In this document: positions 33,790-43,002 of the stretch, in pieces
Numbering within the stretch: position 1 is the stretch's first letter
Layout of the letters: each line of letters begins with the position of its first letter
Source: Chloroflexota bacterium
GTDB lineage: Bacteria > Chloroflexota > Limnocylindria > Limnocylindrales > CSP1-4
Length of the DNA stretch: 61,905 bases
Assembly (NCBI GenBank): GCA_003152995.1
Contig: PMBR01000091.1
Coordinates: 1-61,905 of the forward strand
Direction: 5' to 3'
Translations under genes and position numbers: made by a program
Notes under the pieces: generated by a model
Told to the model about the DNA's origin: nothing
Database searches by the model: none
What the model saw: the letters and a program-made list of their open reading frames with translations, nothing else

Positions 33790-35088
33790 TCAGGTGCGCT
33801 CGCTCCGATCGCCAGGCCTGCGTGGCGCCTCGTCGTCGCCCTGGCCCGCCGCCAGATTTGCGCTCGTCGACCCGGCCGTCTGCGACGCGTGACCGGCAGA
33901 TCCGGGCTTGGCGTCTGTTGCCTGACGCGCCGCGGCGGCGGCTCTCTCTTCGATCTTGGCAGCATCCCACAGCTCGTCGAGCTCGGCCAGCCCGAGATCG
34001 CGGAGCCGCACGTTCCGCTGGCGGGCCATCCGCTCAACTCGGCGGAAACGGGCACGGAACTTGTCCGCCGCCGCCCGAAGCGCGTCCTCGGCGTCCACGC
34101 CGTGGCGGCGGGCCAGATTCGTGACGACGAGGAGCAGGTCGCCGACCTCCTCGCGTTTCTCGGGCGCTGTGGTCGCGGCGTCCAGCTCAGCGAGCTCTTC
34201 GTTGATCTTGTCGAGCACGCCGACGATGTCGGGCCAGTCGTAGCCGAGGTGGGCCGCGCGCTCCTGCATCTCCTGGGCGGCGGCCAGCGCGGGCATGGAC
34301 CGGGAGATACCGTCGAGGGCGCTTCGAACCTCGGCCGGCTCGGCGGCCTCATCGGCGGCCTGCTCGCGCTCGGCCCGCTTGATCTGCTCCCACTGGCGGT
34401 TGACGTCGCTCGCGGTTTCCGCCTGCGCGTCGCCGAACACGTGCGGGTGTCGCCGGACGATCTTGCGCCCGATCGACGCCTGGACGTCCACCATGTCGAA
34501 CACGCCGGCTTCGGCCGCGAGTTGAGCGTGCAGGACGATCTGCAGCAGCAAATCGCCCAGCTCGCCGGCCAGGTCGGGAGTGGCTTCCTCGCTCAGGGCG
34601 TCGTAGACCTCGTACGCCTCCTCGAGCAGGTGCTTCTTGAGGGAGAGGTGGGTCTGTTCGCGATCCCACGGGCAGCCGTCCGGCCGGCGCAGCCGATCGG
34701 CCATCCAGGGCAGCGCCCATGGGCCGGCCGGGGCAAGCTCGGGGGCGACGGGACCCAGGTACAGAGCGCCCGCCAGCGCCGCCTGCGAGAGCTCGCCCAC
34801 CGTGGTTGTCTCCGCGATTCCGATGCGGCCGACCACGTGATCGGCCGGGTAGAGCCGGGCCAGGACGGCCAGCGCCGACTGGTCCGCCGGGGCATGTCGC
34901 CCCGGTAGTGGCGCAACCCCGCCGTCGGCGGGCGCAGCCGCGCGCATGATGCTCAGGGGCACCAGCAACAATGGGCGCGACGCTTCGATTGGGAACGAGG
35001 CCAGGCGCTCGGGAGCGACGACCTGCAGACCGGCGGAGGCGTCCAGCCCCCAGCGAATGCGGGCCTCGGCGACGAGCGCGTCGAGCAC
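33790..35088 (-). CDS. mazG: MazG nucleoside triphosphate pyrophosphohydrolase
   Basis: A 432-residue protein with two MazG domains: the first around PDGCPWDREQTHLSLKKHLL...EEAYEV...ELGDLLLQIVLHA and the second around INEELAELDA...EEVGDLLLVVTNLAR. The E-x-x-E-x-x-x-D metal-binding helices are present. Many homologues carry a full tetrapyrrole-methylase domain in front; here only about 110 residues precede MazG, with no SAM-binding motif, so it looks like a truncated remnant. The Ala/Gly-rich C-terminal tail is low-complexity. GTG 35088 has AGGACAAC upstream. It hydrolyses NTPs in house-cleaning or starvation responses. Confidence 0.9.
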   Translation of the reverse strand: MLDALVAEARIRWGLDASAGLQVVAPERLASFPIEASRPLLLVPLSIMRAAAPADGGVAPLPGRHAPADQSALAVLARLYPADHVVGRIGIAETTTVGELSQAALAGALYLGPVAPELAPAGPWALPWMADRLRRPDGCPWDREQTHLSLKKHLLEEAYEVYDALSEEATPDLAGELGDLLLQIVLHAQLAAEAGVFDMVDVQASIGRKIVRRHPHVFGDAQAETASDVNRQWEQIKRAEREQAADEAAEPAEVRSALDGISRSMPALAAAQEMQERAAHLGYDWPDIVGVLDKINEELAELDAATTAPEKREEVGDLLLVVTNLARRHGVDAEDALRAAADKFRARFRRVERMARQRNVRLRDLGLAELDELWDAAKIEERAAAAARQATDAKPGSAGHASQTAGSTSANLAAGQGDDEAPRRPGDRSERT

Positions 35089-35105
35089 GTTGTCCTACGA
35101 AGCTC

Positions 35106-36899
35106 CTACGGTGTCGGCGAGGCGGGGGTGATCGCCGTAAGCCCGGCCTGGTCTGTCCAGATGTTGGTGGCGGCCGTCAGGTCGCTCAGCCACGTAGTGA
35201 ACGCAGACTTCTTGAGGTCCGGCTGCTGCGTGGCATCTGGCACTCTCGTTTCCTCGGCGATCACCTTGAAGAGGTAGTAACCGTCGCTGTTCTTGACCAG
35301 GCGGCTCAAGCCGCCGACGGGAGCCTGGAAGATCGCGTCTTCGAGGTCCGAGCCGAGCTGGTAGTGCTGCGATATCCATCCCATGTCGCCGCCGGCGCTG
35401 GCGTCGGGTGCCTCTGAGTACTGCCCGGCCACGGCCGCAAAATCGGTCCCGGTTGCGACCGCCAGCTGAGCGTCTGCGATGCGCTGCGCCGGCGGTGGCC
35501 GAACGCCCTGGAAGTCGACGACGATATAGCCCATCGCCGGCTCGAGGAGGGGCGCCATGAGGCCCGGAGCCAGACCCGGTGCAAATATCGCGGCCGGGAC
35601 GGTCGTCAATCCCAGGCCCTGCTGGTTGGCTGCGGAGCCGACGAAGAGCGCGTTGGGTAGCCACGGCAGGTCGCCGCCGACGCTGGCGACGTATGGGTCA
35701 TCGTTGTTCTTGGTATCCATGGCCAGCTTGGTGAACTGCGTCAGATCCTTCTGGAGGGTTGCGTATGCGGCGTCGGCGCGCGATTTGGCCTCGGCCCAGG
35801 CCGGGTCGGTCTGAGGCAGTGACGAGGCCGAAGTCGTGTCGTGGTTGGGGGCGAAGATCATGATCTTGATCTTGGCCTCCATTCCATCTCCCAGCTGACC
35901 GTAGCCTGACCCGATGAAGATCTCCTGGACATGGCGGTTCGATGTAGAGCCGGTGACGTACTGGCTCTCGACCGAGGTCTGGATCGCCGCCTTGATGGCC
36001 TCGTCACGAGCTGCGCTGCGATAGTCGCTGCCGCTGGCGGCCTGTCCGATCGCATCCTTCCAGCCGTTGTCCACGCTAGGCGCAACGATCTGAGTGACCG
36101 TTGCGAAGCGATAGATGCCGTCCTTGCCTTTGAACACCGTCGTAATGTCGTTGAGGTTCTTCAAGTTGAAGATCGCGTCGACAAAGTCGGGATCGACGTT
36201 CAAGCCGTCTCTGGTCACGAGGCCCATGTCGCCCGAGGCGCTGATGGTGCCCAGGACCTGCGACGCCGTGAAGACGTCGTCCCATTTCTGGGCTCCGGAT
36301 TTGATGGAGTCGAGATAGCCCTGGGCCTTGGTCTGGGCGGCCGTCAATTCAGCCGCCGTCGCAGCCGGCGCCGGTGGCGTCGGATTCGTCTGTACGGCGA
36401 TGATCTTGACGTGGCGCATTTCCGGCAGAGTGCCGTCCTTCACGATCTGCGCGTCGACGTCCGCGTCCGTCACGGTTATGCCGTGCTTGTCGGCGTACTG
36501 CTGGAGCGTCAGTCCCTCGGTGAGCTGGTTGAGGGCATCGGAATACAGCGTCGCGACGACTTCGGCGGAAACGACGGAGCTCGTCACGTTCTGGTAATCC
36601 GCCGTCGTGAGCGTGCCCTGGTTGCGCAGGGTGTCGTAATTCTTCAGCACTCGCTCATCGCGGGCGAGGTTGACTGCCGCGCGCGTGCGCACCGAGTCCT
36701 TGCTGACTGCGACACCGCCGACCGACGCGACGGCAACGCCGTGGTCCGCATACCAGTTGGAGAACAGCACCCCAGCCAGCAACGCCAGCGCCGCCAGACT
36801 GGCGACGCCGAAGGCGGCATTGAGGTAGAGCGCTCGCCTTGTATCAACCTGGCGGGTGCGGCGGCGCGTGGGCTTCGTGGTCGGGGGCCGGAAGGTCAT
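35106..36899 (-). CDS. Membrane-anchored peptidyl-prolyl isomerase / foldase (PrsA/SurA type)
   Basis: A 597-residue protein with a basic N-terminus (TKPTRRRTRQVDTRR) and one transmembrane helix (AAFGVASLAALALLAGVLF, about 29-47), then an extracytoplasmic SurA_N-like helical region and two parvulin-type domains: one around MRHVKIIAV...SGDMGLV and one around VQEIFIG...GGDLPWLPNAL, with a further parvulin-like GGDMGWI near the C-terminus. It helps exported proteins fold outside the membrane. It lies upstream of mazG, gap 17 bp. Between it and the next gene (36900-37086) only a hairpin is seen. Confidence 0.85.
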   Translation of the reverse strand: MTFRPPTTKPTRRRTRQVDTRRALYLNAAFGVASLAALALLAGVLFSNWYADHGVAVASVGGVAVSKDSVRTRAAVNLARDERVLKNYDTLRNQGTLTTADYQNVTSSVVSAEVVATLYSDALNQLTEGLTLQQYADKHGITVTDADVDAQIVKDGTLPEMRHVKIIAVQTNPTPPAPAATAAELTAAQTKAQGYLDSIKSGAQKWDDVFTASQVLGTISASGDMGLVTRDGLNVDPDFVDAIFNLKNLNDITTVFKGKDGIYRFATVTQIVAPSVDNGWKDAIGQAASGSDYRSAARDEAIKAAIQTSVESQYVTGSTSNRHVQEIFIGSGYGQLGDGMEAKIKIMIFAPNHDTTSASSLPQTDPAWAEAKSRADAAYATLQKDLTQFTKLAMDTKNNDDPYVASVGGDLPWLPNALFVGSAANQQGLGLTTVPAAIFAPGLAPGLMAPLLEPAMGYIVVDFQGVRPPPAQRIADAQLAVATGTDFAAVAGQYSEAPDASAGGDMGWISQHYQLGSDLEDAIFQAPVGGLSRLVKNSDGYYLFKVIAEETRVPDATQQPDLKKSAFTTWLSDLTAATNIWTDQAGLTAITPASPTP

Positions 36900-37051
36900 C
36901 TGGGCGTCCTGGTGTGGGCTGGCCTCGGCGAGACGCGCCGGGGGTGACGAGGCCGTATGCTACCGCATTCCGCCACGTGACCGGCGGGCGGCGCGGCCGG
37001 GCCCGACCCGTGTGGATTGTCGCTCACGACGAAAGGACCGATCCTGAAAGG

Positions 37052-37073
37052 CCGCCGACGCCCCGGCCGGCGG
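37052..37073 (-). terminator. Possible terminator after glycosyltransferase gene
   Basis: CCGCCG (37052-37057) pairs with CGGCGG (37068-37073) just after the stop of the glycosyltransferase gene; on the minus strand it is followed by CCTTTC. The stem is short and the U-tract weak. Confidence 0.3.
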
Positions 37074-37086
37074 TTCGTGACCACTT

Positions 37087-38301
37087 TCAGTCGTCCCGTC
37101 GGCGGTCGGTCAGCCTATCCACCACGGCGTGGTATGCCTCCGCCTGATGAGCCCAGCTGAGTTCGTCGACCCGTTTCGCGGTCCGTCCGACCCTGGCTTC
37201 GCGGTCTTCGCGATCGTCCACCAGGTGCAGAATCACCTTCGCCAGCGATTCCGCATCGCCGGGCTCGTAGAGCGAGAGAGAGTCCTGGCCGAAGTAGAGC
37301 TCCACCGTCGGCAGGCGAGTCGCCGCCACCGGCTTCTCCATCGCGCCGTACTCGAGGACCTTCGTCGAGAGGCTGACTTCGGAGTAAGAATCGAGGCGCG
37401 TGGCCGCCACGCCGATGTCGGCGGCTGCGACGGCTGCCGCCACCATGTCGATCGGGATGCGTCCGGGCAGCTCCACGCTGTCGCCGATCCCCAACTCAAC
37501 CGCGAGCGCCCGGAGCGAGTCCTCGGCGTCGCCGCGGCCGTACAACGTGGCCACGACCTTGAGCGACGGGCGTTCGCGCCGCAAAGCCGCCACCGCCCGC
37601 AGTACCACGTCCAGTTCGTAGGTGGGCGTGATCGCGCCCGTGTACACGAGACGGAGCACGTCGTCGGCCATGAAGTCGCGGCGCGGATGCGCGGCCGGCG
37701 AGAAGAGCCGCAGGTCCGGGCTGTTCATCACCACGGTCAATCGGGCAGGGTCGGCGCCGCGTTTGCGCAGTCTCTCGGCGAGAGGCTCGTTGACGGTCAG
37801 CAGCTCGTTCGCCACCCCGATCGACATCCTCTCCTGGAGCAGCAACAGCTTGTATGAGATCGGGTTCGCCGCCCTGGGAAAGCGTCCCCGGAAGAACTCC
37901 GGCATCGCCTCATGCAGGTCCAGCAAGACCGGCACCCCGACCATCTTGAGCGGCAGCGCTGCGAAGACGAGGTAGTCCGGCAGGGTGTGGACCTGGACCA
38001 TTCCGTAGTGCCGGCGGCGCTGAGCCCCGGCGGCGGCAAACATCGCCCGGACCAGGAAGAAGCCGTACTCCATCAGGTAGATGGGCAGGCCCGCGCCCTG
38101 ATGGCGGCGGACCGGTAGCCGGCGAACCTTCACGCCTTCGATCACGGCGGTCGCGGGATCGCCGGGATGCTGGAGGCCGATTACGTCGACTTCCCATCCG
38201 GCGGCGACGAGCGACTCGGCTTCACGGCGAACGCGCGGGTCTTCCTCGTAGTAGGCGTGGACGATCATGCAGATCGGCCGGCGCCTCGGCCGGGCGCTCA
38301 T
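37087..38301 (-). CDS. GT4-family glycosyltransferase
   Basis: A GT-B fold retaining glycosyltransferase of 404 residues. The N-terminal domain has MIVHAYYEEDPRVRREAESL, typical of GT4 'glycosyltransferase, family 4' proteins. The C-terminal nucleotide-sugar domain shows LVYTGAITPTYELD, YGRGDAED, VELPGRIP and the E-x7-E region STKVLEYGAMEKPV. It is last in the wbp operon and coupled to the epimerase gene (ATGA at 38301-38298), so it probably transfers ManNAc(3NAc)A or the next sugar onto a lipid-linked glycan on the inner membrane face. Confidence 0.88.
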   Translation of the reverse strand: MSARPRRRPICMIVHAYYEEDPRVRREAESLVAAGWEVDVIGLQHPGDPATAVIEGVKVRRLPVRRHQGAGLPIYLMEYGFFLVRAMFAAAGAQRRRHYGMVQVHTLPDYLVFAALPLKMVGVPVLLDLHEAMPEFFRGRFPRAANPISYKLLLLQERMSIGVANELLTVNEPLAERLRKRGADPARLTVVMNSPDLRLFSPAAHPRRDFMADDVLRLVYTGAITPTYELDVVLRAVAALRRERPSLKVVATLYGRGDAEDSLRALAVELGIGDSVELPGRIPIDMVAAAVAAADIGVAATRLDSYSEVSLSTKVLEYGAMEKPVAATRLPTVELYFGQDSLSLYEPGDAESLAKVILHLVDDREDREARVGRTAKRVDELSWAHQAEAYHAVVDRLTDRRRDD

Positions 38302-39431
38302 GCGCCCACCGTCACGCGCGGCGCCGTCGACGCCAGAACGGATGCGATGCGTTCCGGGGCCCCCGCGCTCACGAGGCGAAGGTTGGCCGCCCGGTCCGTT
38401 GCCTGGCGGCCGGATGAGTCTCGCGGCGCGCGCGAGTCGAGCTCGCGAACGGCGGCCGACACATCGAGTCCGACGAGAACGGCCGAACTGTCGGGCCCGC
38501 CCACGGTTTCAACCCATTCGGTGGTCGTCCGGAGCACGAGGCAAGGAACGCCAAGCCAGGCCGACTCACGCTGGACTCCGCCAGAGTCAGTCAGCACGGC
38601 GGCGGCGTGCAGCTGCAACGCGAGCGAGGTGCGGTAGCCCTGCGGCTCGATGACGATGACGTTCGGCGGAAGGACGATCTGCGCGGCGTCGAGGGCGGCC
38701 CGGGTCCCGGGATGGAGCGCGAGCACGACCGGCCGGTCCGGTGCGGCAACGGCACCGAGAAGCGCGGTCCAGGCCGTCATCGCCTCAAGGCTGCGGTTCT
38801 CGGCCCGGTGGACGGTGGCGAAGAGAAAACCCCCGGTGGCGATCGGCAGGTTGAGTCGCGAGGCCAGCGCCGCCAGAACGGCCGGGCCCCGGACCTCGGC
38901 TGAGACTCGAGCCGCCAGGTCGAGCATCAGATCGCCGACCTCGACCACTCCGGCGGTGATTCCCTCGGCGGTCAGGTTGTCCACGGCTGCGGGAGTGGGG
39001 GCGAAGAGCCAGCTCGAGAGGTGGTCCGCAACCACGCGGTTGAGCTCCTCGGGCATGCGGCGGTCGAAGCTGCGCAGGCCTGCCTCGATGTGCGCCACCG
39101 GAATTCCGAGCTTCGCCGCGGCCAGTGCCCCGGCCAGCGTGGAGTTGGTGTCGCCGTATACGACTACGGCGTCGGGCGTCGCGGCGCGCAGGAGCGGCTC
39201 CAGGGCGATCAACATTCGGCCCGTCTGGTCGCCATGGCCGCCGCCGCCGATTCCGAGACTGTGGTCCGGCTCGGCCAGGCCCAGCTCGGCGAAGAAGGCA
39301 CCCGCCATGGCGTTGTCGTAGTGCTGGCCCGTGTCCACGAAGATCTCCTCGTGGTCGCGGCGCAGCGCGGGCTGCAGCGCCGCCGCTTTGATCAGCTGCG
39401 GCCGCGTTCCGACGACGCTGACGATTCGCAC
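38298..39431 (-). CDS. wbpI: UDP-GlcNAc(3NAc)A / UDP-GlcNAc 2-epimerase
   Basis: A non-hydrolysing 2-epimerase of 377 residues: VVGTRPQLIKAAALQPAL at the N-terminus, VDTGQHYDNAMAGAFF, VVYGDTNSTLAGALAA, VAHIEAGLRSFDRRMPEELNR (residues about 104-124), and LTDSGGVQRESAWLGVP. Here the neighbouring genes supply UDP-GlcNAc(3NAc)A, so the substrate is more likely that sugar (WbpI) than UDP-GlcNAc (WecB); sequence alone cannot tell. The GTG start is 12 bp after the dehydrogenase stop. The stop overlaps the glycosyltransferase start. Confidence 0.85.
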   Translation of the reverse strand: MRIVSVVGTRPQLIKAAALQPALRRDHEEIFVDTGQHYDNAMAGAFFAELGLAEPDHSLGIGGGGHGDQTGRMLIALEPLLRAATPDAVVVYGDTNSTLAGALAAAKLGIPVAHIEAGLRSFDRRMPEELNRVVADHLSSWLFAPTPAAVDNLTAEGITAGVVEVGDLMLDLAARVSAEVRGPAVLAALASRLNLPIATGGFLFATVHRAENRSLEAMTAWTALLGAVAAPDRPVVLALHPGTRAALDAAQIVLPPNVIVIEPQGYRTSLALQLHAAAVLTDSGGVQRESAWLGVPCLVLRTTTEWVETVGGPDSSAVLVGLDVSAAVRELDSRAPRDSSGRQATDRAANLRLVSAGAPERIASVLASTAPRVTVGA

Positions 39432-39443
39432 GATCGGCGCTCG

Positions 39444-40874
39444 CTAAGAGGGAGTGGCGGCTCGACGCCGCGTGGCGGCCTGGACACCGATCCCGAAGTA
39501 GCGAACCGCCGCCGGCAGTTCGACCTCGCGCAGGCTATTCCGGCCGTCGAAGAGCACTTCGAGCCTTGGATAGAGCGAGAAATCCAGGGACCGCCAAAGC
39601 CTGTCTCCGGTCTGAGTGACGATCGCCCGGAATGGCGCGGACTCCCCCCAGTGATAAGGCTTGGCGCAGCTGCGTGCGATCTCTTCGTCCGACAGGAGCG
39701 GGTCGTAGGCCCAGACCTCGGCGCCGTGGAAACCGAGCCGATCGATCAGGGGCAGGGCCCGAGAATATGCGAGTTCCTTGACGTTCTCGCGGTAGGTCAG
39801 CCCCAGGACGAGGATCTGGGCGTCGTCCAGGCCGCCGAGTTGCGATTCGATCGTCTTGATGACCGAGCCCAGCACGCCGTCATTGGTTCGACGAGCGGTG
39901 GCCACGACCTCCAGATCCGGCGCGCGGCTCAAGAGCAGGTGCGGGTAGACCGGAATGCAGTGGCCGCCGACGCCGATCCCCGGCTGGTGGATATGCGAAT
40001 ACGGCTGGCTGTTGGCCGCAGCGATCACTTCCTGGATGTCCACGCCGGCGCGGTCCGCGAAGCGGGCGAACTCGTTGGCCAGGGCGATGTTGACGTCTCG
40101 GTATGTCGTATCGGCGAGCTTGCTGAACTCGGCCGCCTCGGCGCCGCTCATGGCCACGATCTCCGCATCGAGCACGGAGTCGTAGAAGACGGCGGCGCGG
40201 CGCGTCGACTCGGGGCCGACGCCACCGACCAGTTTGGGGTAGGTGGCCAGGTTGGCGAAGACCGCGCCCGAATAGAGCCGCTCCGGCGAGAAGGCAACGA
40301 ACAGGTCCTCGTCGCCGATCAAACCGCCGGCGGCTTCGAGTCGCGGCAGGAAACGGCCACGCGTGTCCCCGACGGGAAGAGTCGTCTCGAAGATCACGGT
40401 CAGGCCGGAGTGGACGCCACGGGAGATCGATTCCACGGCCGAATCCATGAAGCGGTAGTCCGGCTGGTGGGCGTCGTCGAGCATGACCGGCACTATCAGG
40501 ACGGCCACGTCTGCCTGACGAACGGCCGCGGCGGCATCCGTGGTGGCCCGCAGACGCCCCGCCGCGTGGACTTCCGCCACTCCCTCGGCCAGGCCCGGCT
40601 CCTCGGTCACGTGCGAACGGCCGGCGTTGACCGCCGCCACGACGTCGGGATTGACGTCCACTGCCGTCACGTCCCAGCCGTGGCGGGCGAACTGCACCGC
40701 CAGGGGCAGGCCCATCTTGCCGGCCCCGACGACTACCGCTCGGCCGACTGTTCCGGCTTCGCCCGTCCACGGGGACGCGGGTCGGGGCGTGCCGTGGGCG
40801 CAGGGATTGATGGCGGGTCTGATGGCGCCGCCCAGAAAACTGGGGACGCCCGATGGGCTGGCGACGATTGTCAT
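39444..40874 (-). CDS. wbpA: UDP-GlcNAc 6-dehydrogenase (nucleotide-sugar dehydrogenase)
   Basis: An NAD-dependent UDP-sugar dehydrogenase of 476 residues. The Rossmann start AVVVGAGKMGLPLAVQFARHG lies after a 45-residue leader that is poorly conserved. FETTLPVGDTRG, EFSKLADTTYRDVNIALANE and the catalytic Cys in GIGVGGHCIPVYP are all present, as is the C-terminal UDP-binding domain. It would oxidise UDP-GlcNAc to UDP-GlcNAcA, the first step of the ManNAc(3NAc)A route. ATG 40874 overlaps the oxidoreductase stop (ATGA). Confidence 0.88.
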   Translation of the reverse strand: MTIVASPSGVPSFLGGAIRPAINPCAHGTPRPASPWTGEAGTVGRAVVVGAGKMGLPLAVQFARHGWDVTAVDVNPDVVAAVNAGRSHVTEEPGLAEGVAEVHAAGRLRATTDAAAAVRQADVAVLIVPVMLDDAHQPDYRFMDSAVESISRGVHSGLTVIFETTLPVGDTRGRFLPRLEAAGGLIGDEDLFVAFSPERLYSGAVFANLATYPKLVGGVGPESTRRAAVFYDSVLDAEIVAMSGAEAAEFSKLADTTYRDVNIALANEFARFADRAGVDIQEVIAAANSQPYSHIHQPGIGVGGHCIPVYPHLLLSRAPDLEVVATARRTNDGVLGSVIKTIESQLGGLDDAQILVLGLTYRENVKELAYSRALPLIDRLGFHGAEVWAYDPLLSDEEIARSCAKPYHWGESAPFRAIVTQTGDRLWRSLDFSLYPRLEVLFDGRNSLREVELPAAVRYFGIGVQAATRRRAATPS

Positions 40875-41896
40875 TCCGCGTTCAGCCTCGAAGGTAGATC
40901 CGAGAGGTCGATGGGTCGACGTTCAGCCGCGGCGGTCAGGAGGGCATTGGCAATCCCAACCGCCCAGAGTCCGTCTTCGCCCGGTACATACGGTCGATCG
41001 CCCGTCCGAAGGACGCGAACGAACTCGTCGAGCTGGGCGCGCAGCGGCTCGATGCTGACGACCGGGATCTCGGCCACGTCGCCGCTGAAGGTGGTGGCGT
41101 AGCCGGCGATCATCTGCGGCCGCTCCACGTTGGAGCGGGTGAAGGTCAGCCTCTGAGTCAGGTAATCCAACTCGAACATGCCTTCCTCACCGACAGCCAT
41201 GAGGCTGCGACGTTTCGCCGGCGTGAGCCAGTCAACGTCGAGGAACCCCGTGGCGCCCGAGGGAAAGTGCATCAGGCCGAAGAGGAGGTCTTCGTGGGTG
41301 GCGTGGATCCGCTGGGCCGTCTCGGCGTAGACGCGTATCGGCCGCTCGCCGGCGATCCAGGAGAGCATATCCACGTCGTGGGTGCCCAGGTCAACGGTCA
41401 CGCCCACGTCGCGAATGCGGGCCGGGAAGGGACCGGCGCGGCGGCTGGTGATGGCGTAGATCGTGGACAGCCAGCCGGCTCGCAGGAGGCGGCCCATCTC
41501 CAGGACTGCGGGGTTGTAGCGCTCGACGTGGCCGACCTGGACCCGGACGCCGCGCTTACGGGCCGCGCTGACGATGGCGATGGCGTCGTCCACAGTTGCG
41601 GCGAGCGGCTTCTCGACCAGGACCGGCAGGCCGCGCTCAATGGCGGCGAGGGCTAGAACGGTGTGATTGGTGGTGGGTGCCGCGATGACGAGGCCATCGA
41701 GATCCACGCCGGCAATCATGTCGAGCGGGTCGGTGAAACCCTGAGCGCCGGTCTGATCGACCGCGGCCGCCAGTGCCTCTGCCGTTGGGTCGGCGACTGC
41801 AGCGAGGACCGTCTCCGGGTGATTCGAGATCACACGAAGGTGGTTGCGGCCCATGGAGCCGAGGCCGGCCAGGCCGAGCCGCAGGGTAGCGCTCAC
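40871..41896 (-). CDS. wbpB: Gfo/Idh/MocA oxidoreductase (WbpB-like 3-dehydrogenase)
   Basis: NAD(P)-dependent sugar oxidoreductase, 341 residues. GLAGLGSMGRNHLRVI is the dinucleotide-binding loop, and LPVLVEKPLA carries the catalytic EKP Lys; VGHVERYNPAV and LGTHDVDML follow. It is expected to oxidise C3 of UDP-GlcNAcA to the 3-keto sugar. GTG 41896 overlaps the aminotransferase stop as GTGA and is chosen over distant upstream codons, since the frame continues open for another 470 codons through other genes. Confidence 0.87.
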   Translation of the reverse strand: MSATLRLGLAGLGSMGRNHLRVISNHPETVLAAVADPTAEALAAAVDQTGAQGFTDPLDMIAGVDLDGLVIAAPTTNHTVLALAAIERGLPVLVEKPLAATVDDAIAIVSAARKRGVRVQVGHVERYNPAVLEMGRLLRAGWLSTIYAITSRRAGPFPARIRDVGVTVDLGTHDVDMLSWIAGERPIRVYAETAQRIHATHEDLLFGLMHFPSGATGFLDVDWLTPAKRRSLMAVGEEGMFELDYLTQRLTFTRSNVERPQMIAGYATTFSGDVAEIPVVSIEPLRAQLDEFVRVLRTGDRPYVPGEDGLWAVGIANALLTAAAERRPIDLSDLPSRLNAE

Positions 41897-43002
41897 GGTC
41901 TGGGCTCGCTCATCGCGGGTGCGTGACGTTCCACCGAAGCGCGGAGGGCCGCGATGACCTGGTCTTGCTCCGCCTCGGTGAGGCCCGGATACATGGGCAA
42001 CGACATGCTGGTCGCCGCCGCGGCGTCCGTCACCGGCAGGTCCGCCTCGATGCCCAGCTCCAGAACGTACGGTGCCTTGTGGCAGGGGATCGGGTAGTAG
42101 ATACCGCAGCTGACTCCGGCTTGCTTCATCTCGTCGACTATCTCGTCGCGGGCCTGACCCACCGAGATTGTGTACTGGTGATAGACGTGCGTCCGACCCT
42201 CCGGACACACGGGGAGTCGGATGGGAAGGTCGGCGAAGGCCTCGTCGTATCGGCCGGCGACGGCCTGGCGACGGGCCGTGTTCCGCTCGAGCTTGTCGAG
42301 CTGGACGAGTCCGATCGCCGCCGCAATGTCGGTCATTCGGAAGTTGTAGCCCAGGATCTCGTGGTGGTAGCGCTGGCGCATGCCCTGGTTGCGGTAGAGC
42401 CTGACCCAGTCGGCGAGGCGGTCGTCGTTGGTGTTGATGAAGCCGCCCTCGGCGGTGGTCATGTTCTTGGTGCCGTACAGGCTGAAGGCAGCGGTGCCGA
42501 AGCTGCCGGCGCGCCGCCCACGATAGAGCGCTCCGTGAGCCTGGCACGCATCCTCGACGACCACCAGACCGTGACGATCGGCGATCGCCTGAATGGCATC
42601 CATGTCCGCGATCACGCCGAAAAGGCTGACCGGGCAGATCGCTCGGGTCCGCGAGGTGATGGCGGCTTCGATCCGGCCGGCGTCCATCAGGTACGTGTCC
42701 GGCTCGATGTCGACGAATACCGGCGAGGCGCCGGTGAAGAGGATCGAGCTGACTGTCGCATTGAAGGTGTGCGACACGGTGATGACCTCGTCGCCGGGCT
42801 CCAGACCGAGGCCGGCCCAGATAGACATCAGGGCGACGGTGCCGTTGGACATTGCCAGGGCGTGCTTGCTGCCGCAGAACTTCGCCCACCGCTCTTCGAG
42901 CTCGGCGACCTTGCGGCCACCAGCAATCATGCCGCTGGCGAGGACTTCGGTGACTGCGGCAGTCTCCTCGGGGCCGAGATCGGGGCGTGCGGGAGGGATC
43001 AT
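41893..43002 (-). CDS. wbpE: DegT/DnrJ/EryC1/StrS aminotransferase (WbpE-like)
   Basis: PLP-dependent sugar aminotransferase of 369 residues. ASGMIAGGRKVAELEERWA and SNGTVALMSIWAGLG are N-terminal family blocks, VVEDACQAHGA holds the PLP-contacting Asp, and SLYGTKNMTTAEGG carries the PLP Lys (about residue 179). It would aminate the 3-keto intermediate to UDP-GlcNAc(3NH2)A. ATG 43002 overlaps the acetyltransferase stop (ATGA) and has GGAG upstream. Confidence 0.9.
   Translation of the reverse strand: MIPPARPDLGPEETAAVTEVLASGMIAGGRKVAELEERWAKFCGSKHALAMSNGTVALMSIWAGLGLEPGDEVITVSHTFNATVSSILFTGASPVFVDIEPDTYLMDAGRIEAAITSRTRAICPVSLFGVIADMDAIQAIADRHGLVVVEDACQAHGALYRGRRAGSFGTAAFSLYGTKNMTTAEGGFINTNDDRLADWVRLYRNQGMRQRYHHEILGYNFRMTDIAAAIGLVQLDKLERNTARRQAVAGRYDEAFADLPIRLPVCPEGRTHVYHQYTISVGQARDEIVDEMKQAGVSCGIYYPIPCHKAPYVLELGIEADLPVTDAAAATSMSLPMYPGLTEAEQDQVIAALRASVERHAPAMSEPRP

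Noticed and set aside
39021-41102. 693-codon plus-strand open frame
   Set aside because: Antisense to wbpI, wbpA and wbpB, all of which have intact catalytic motifs on the other strand.
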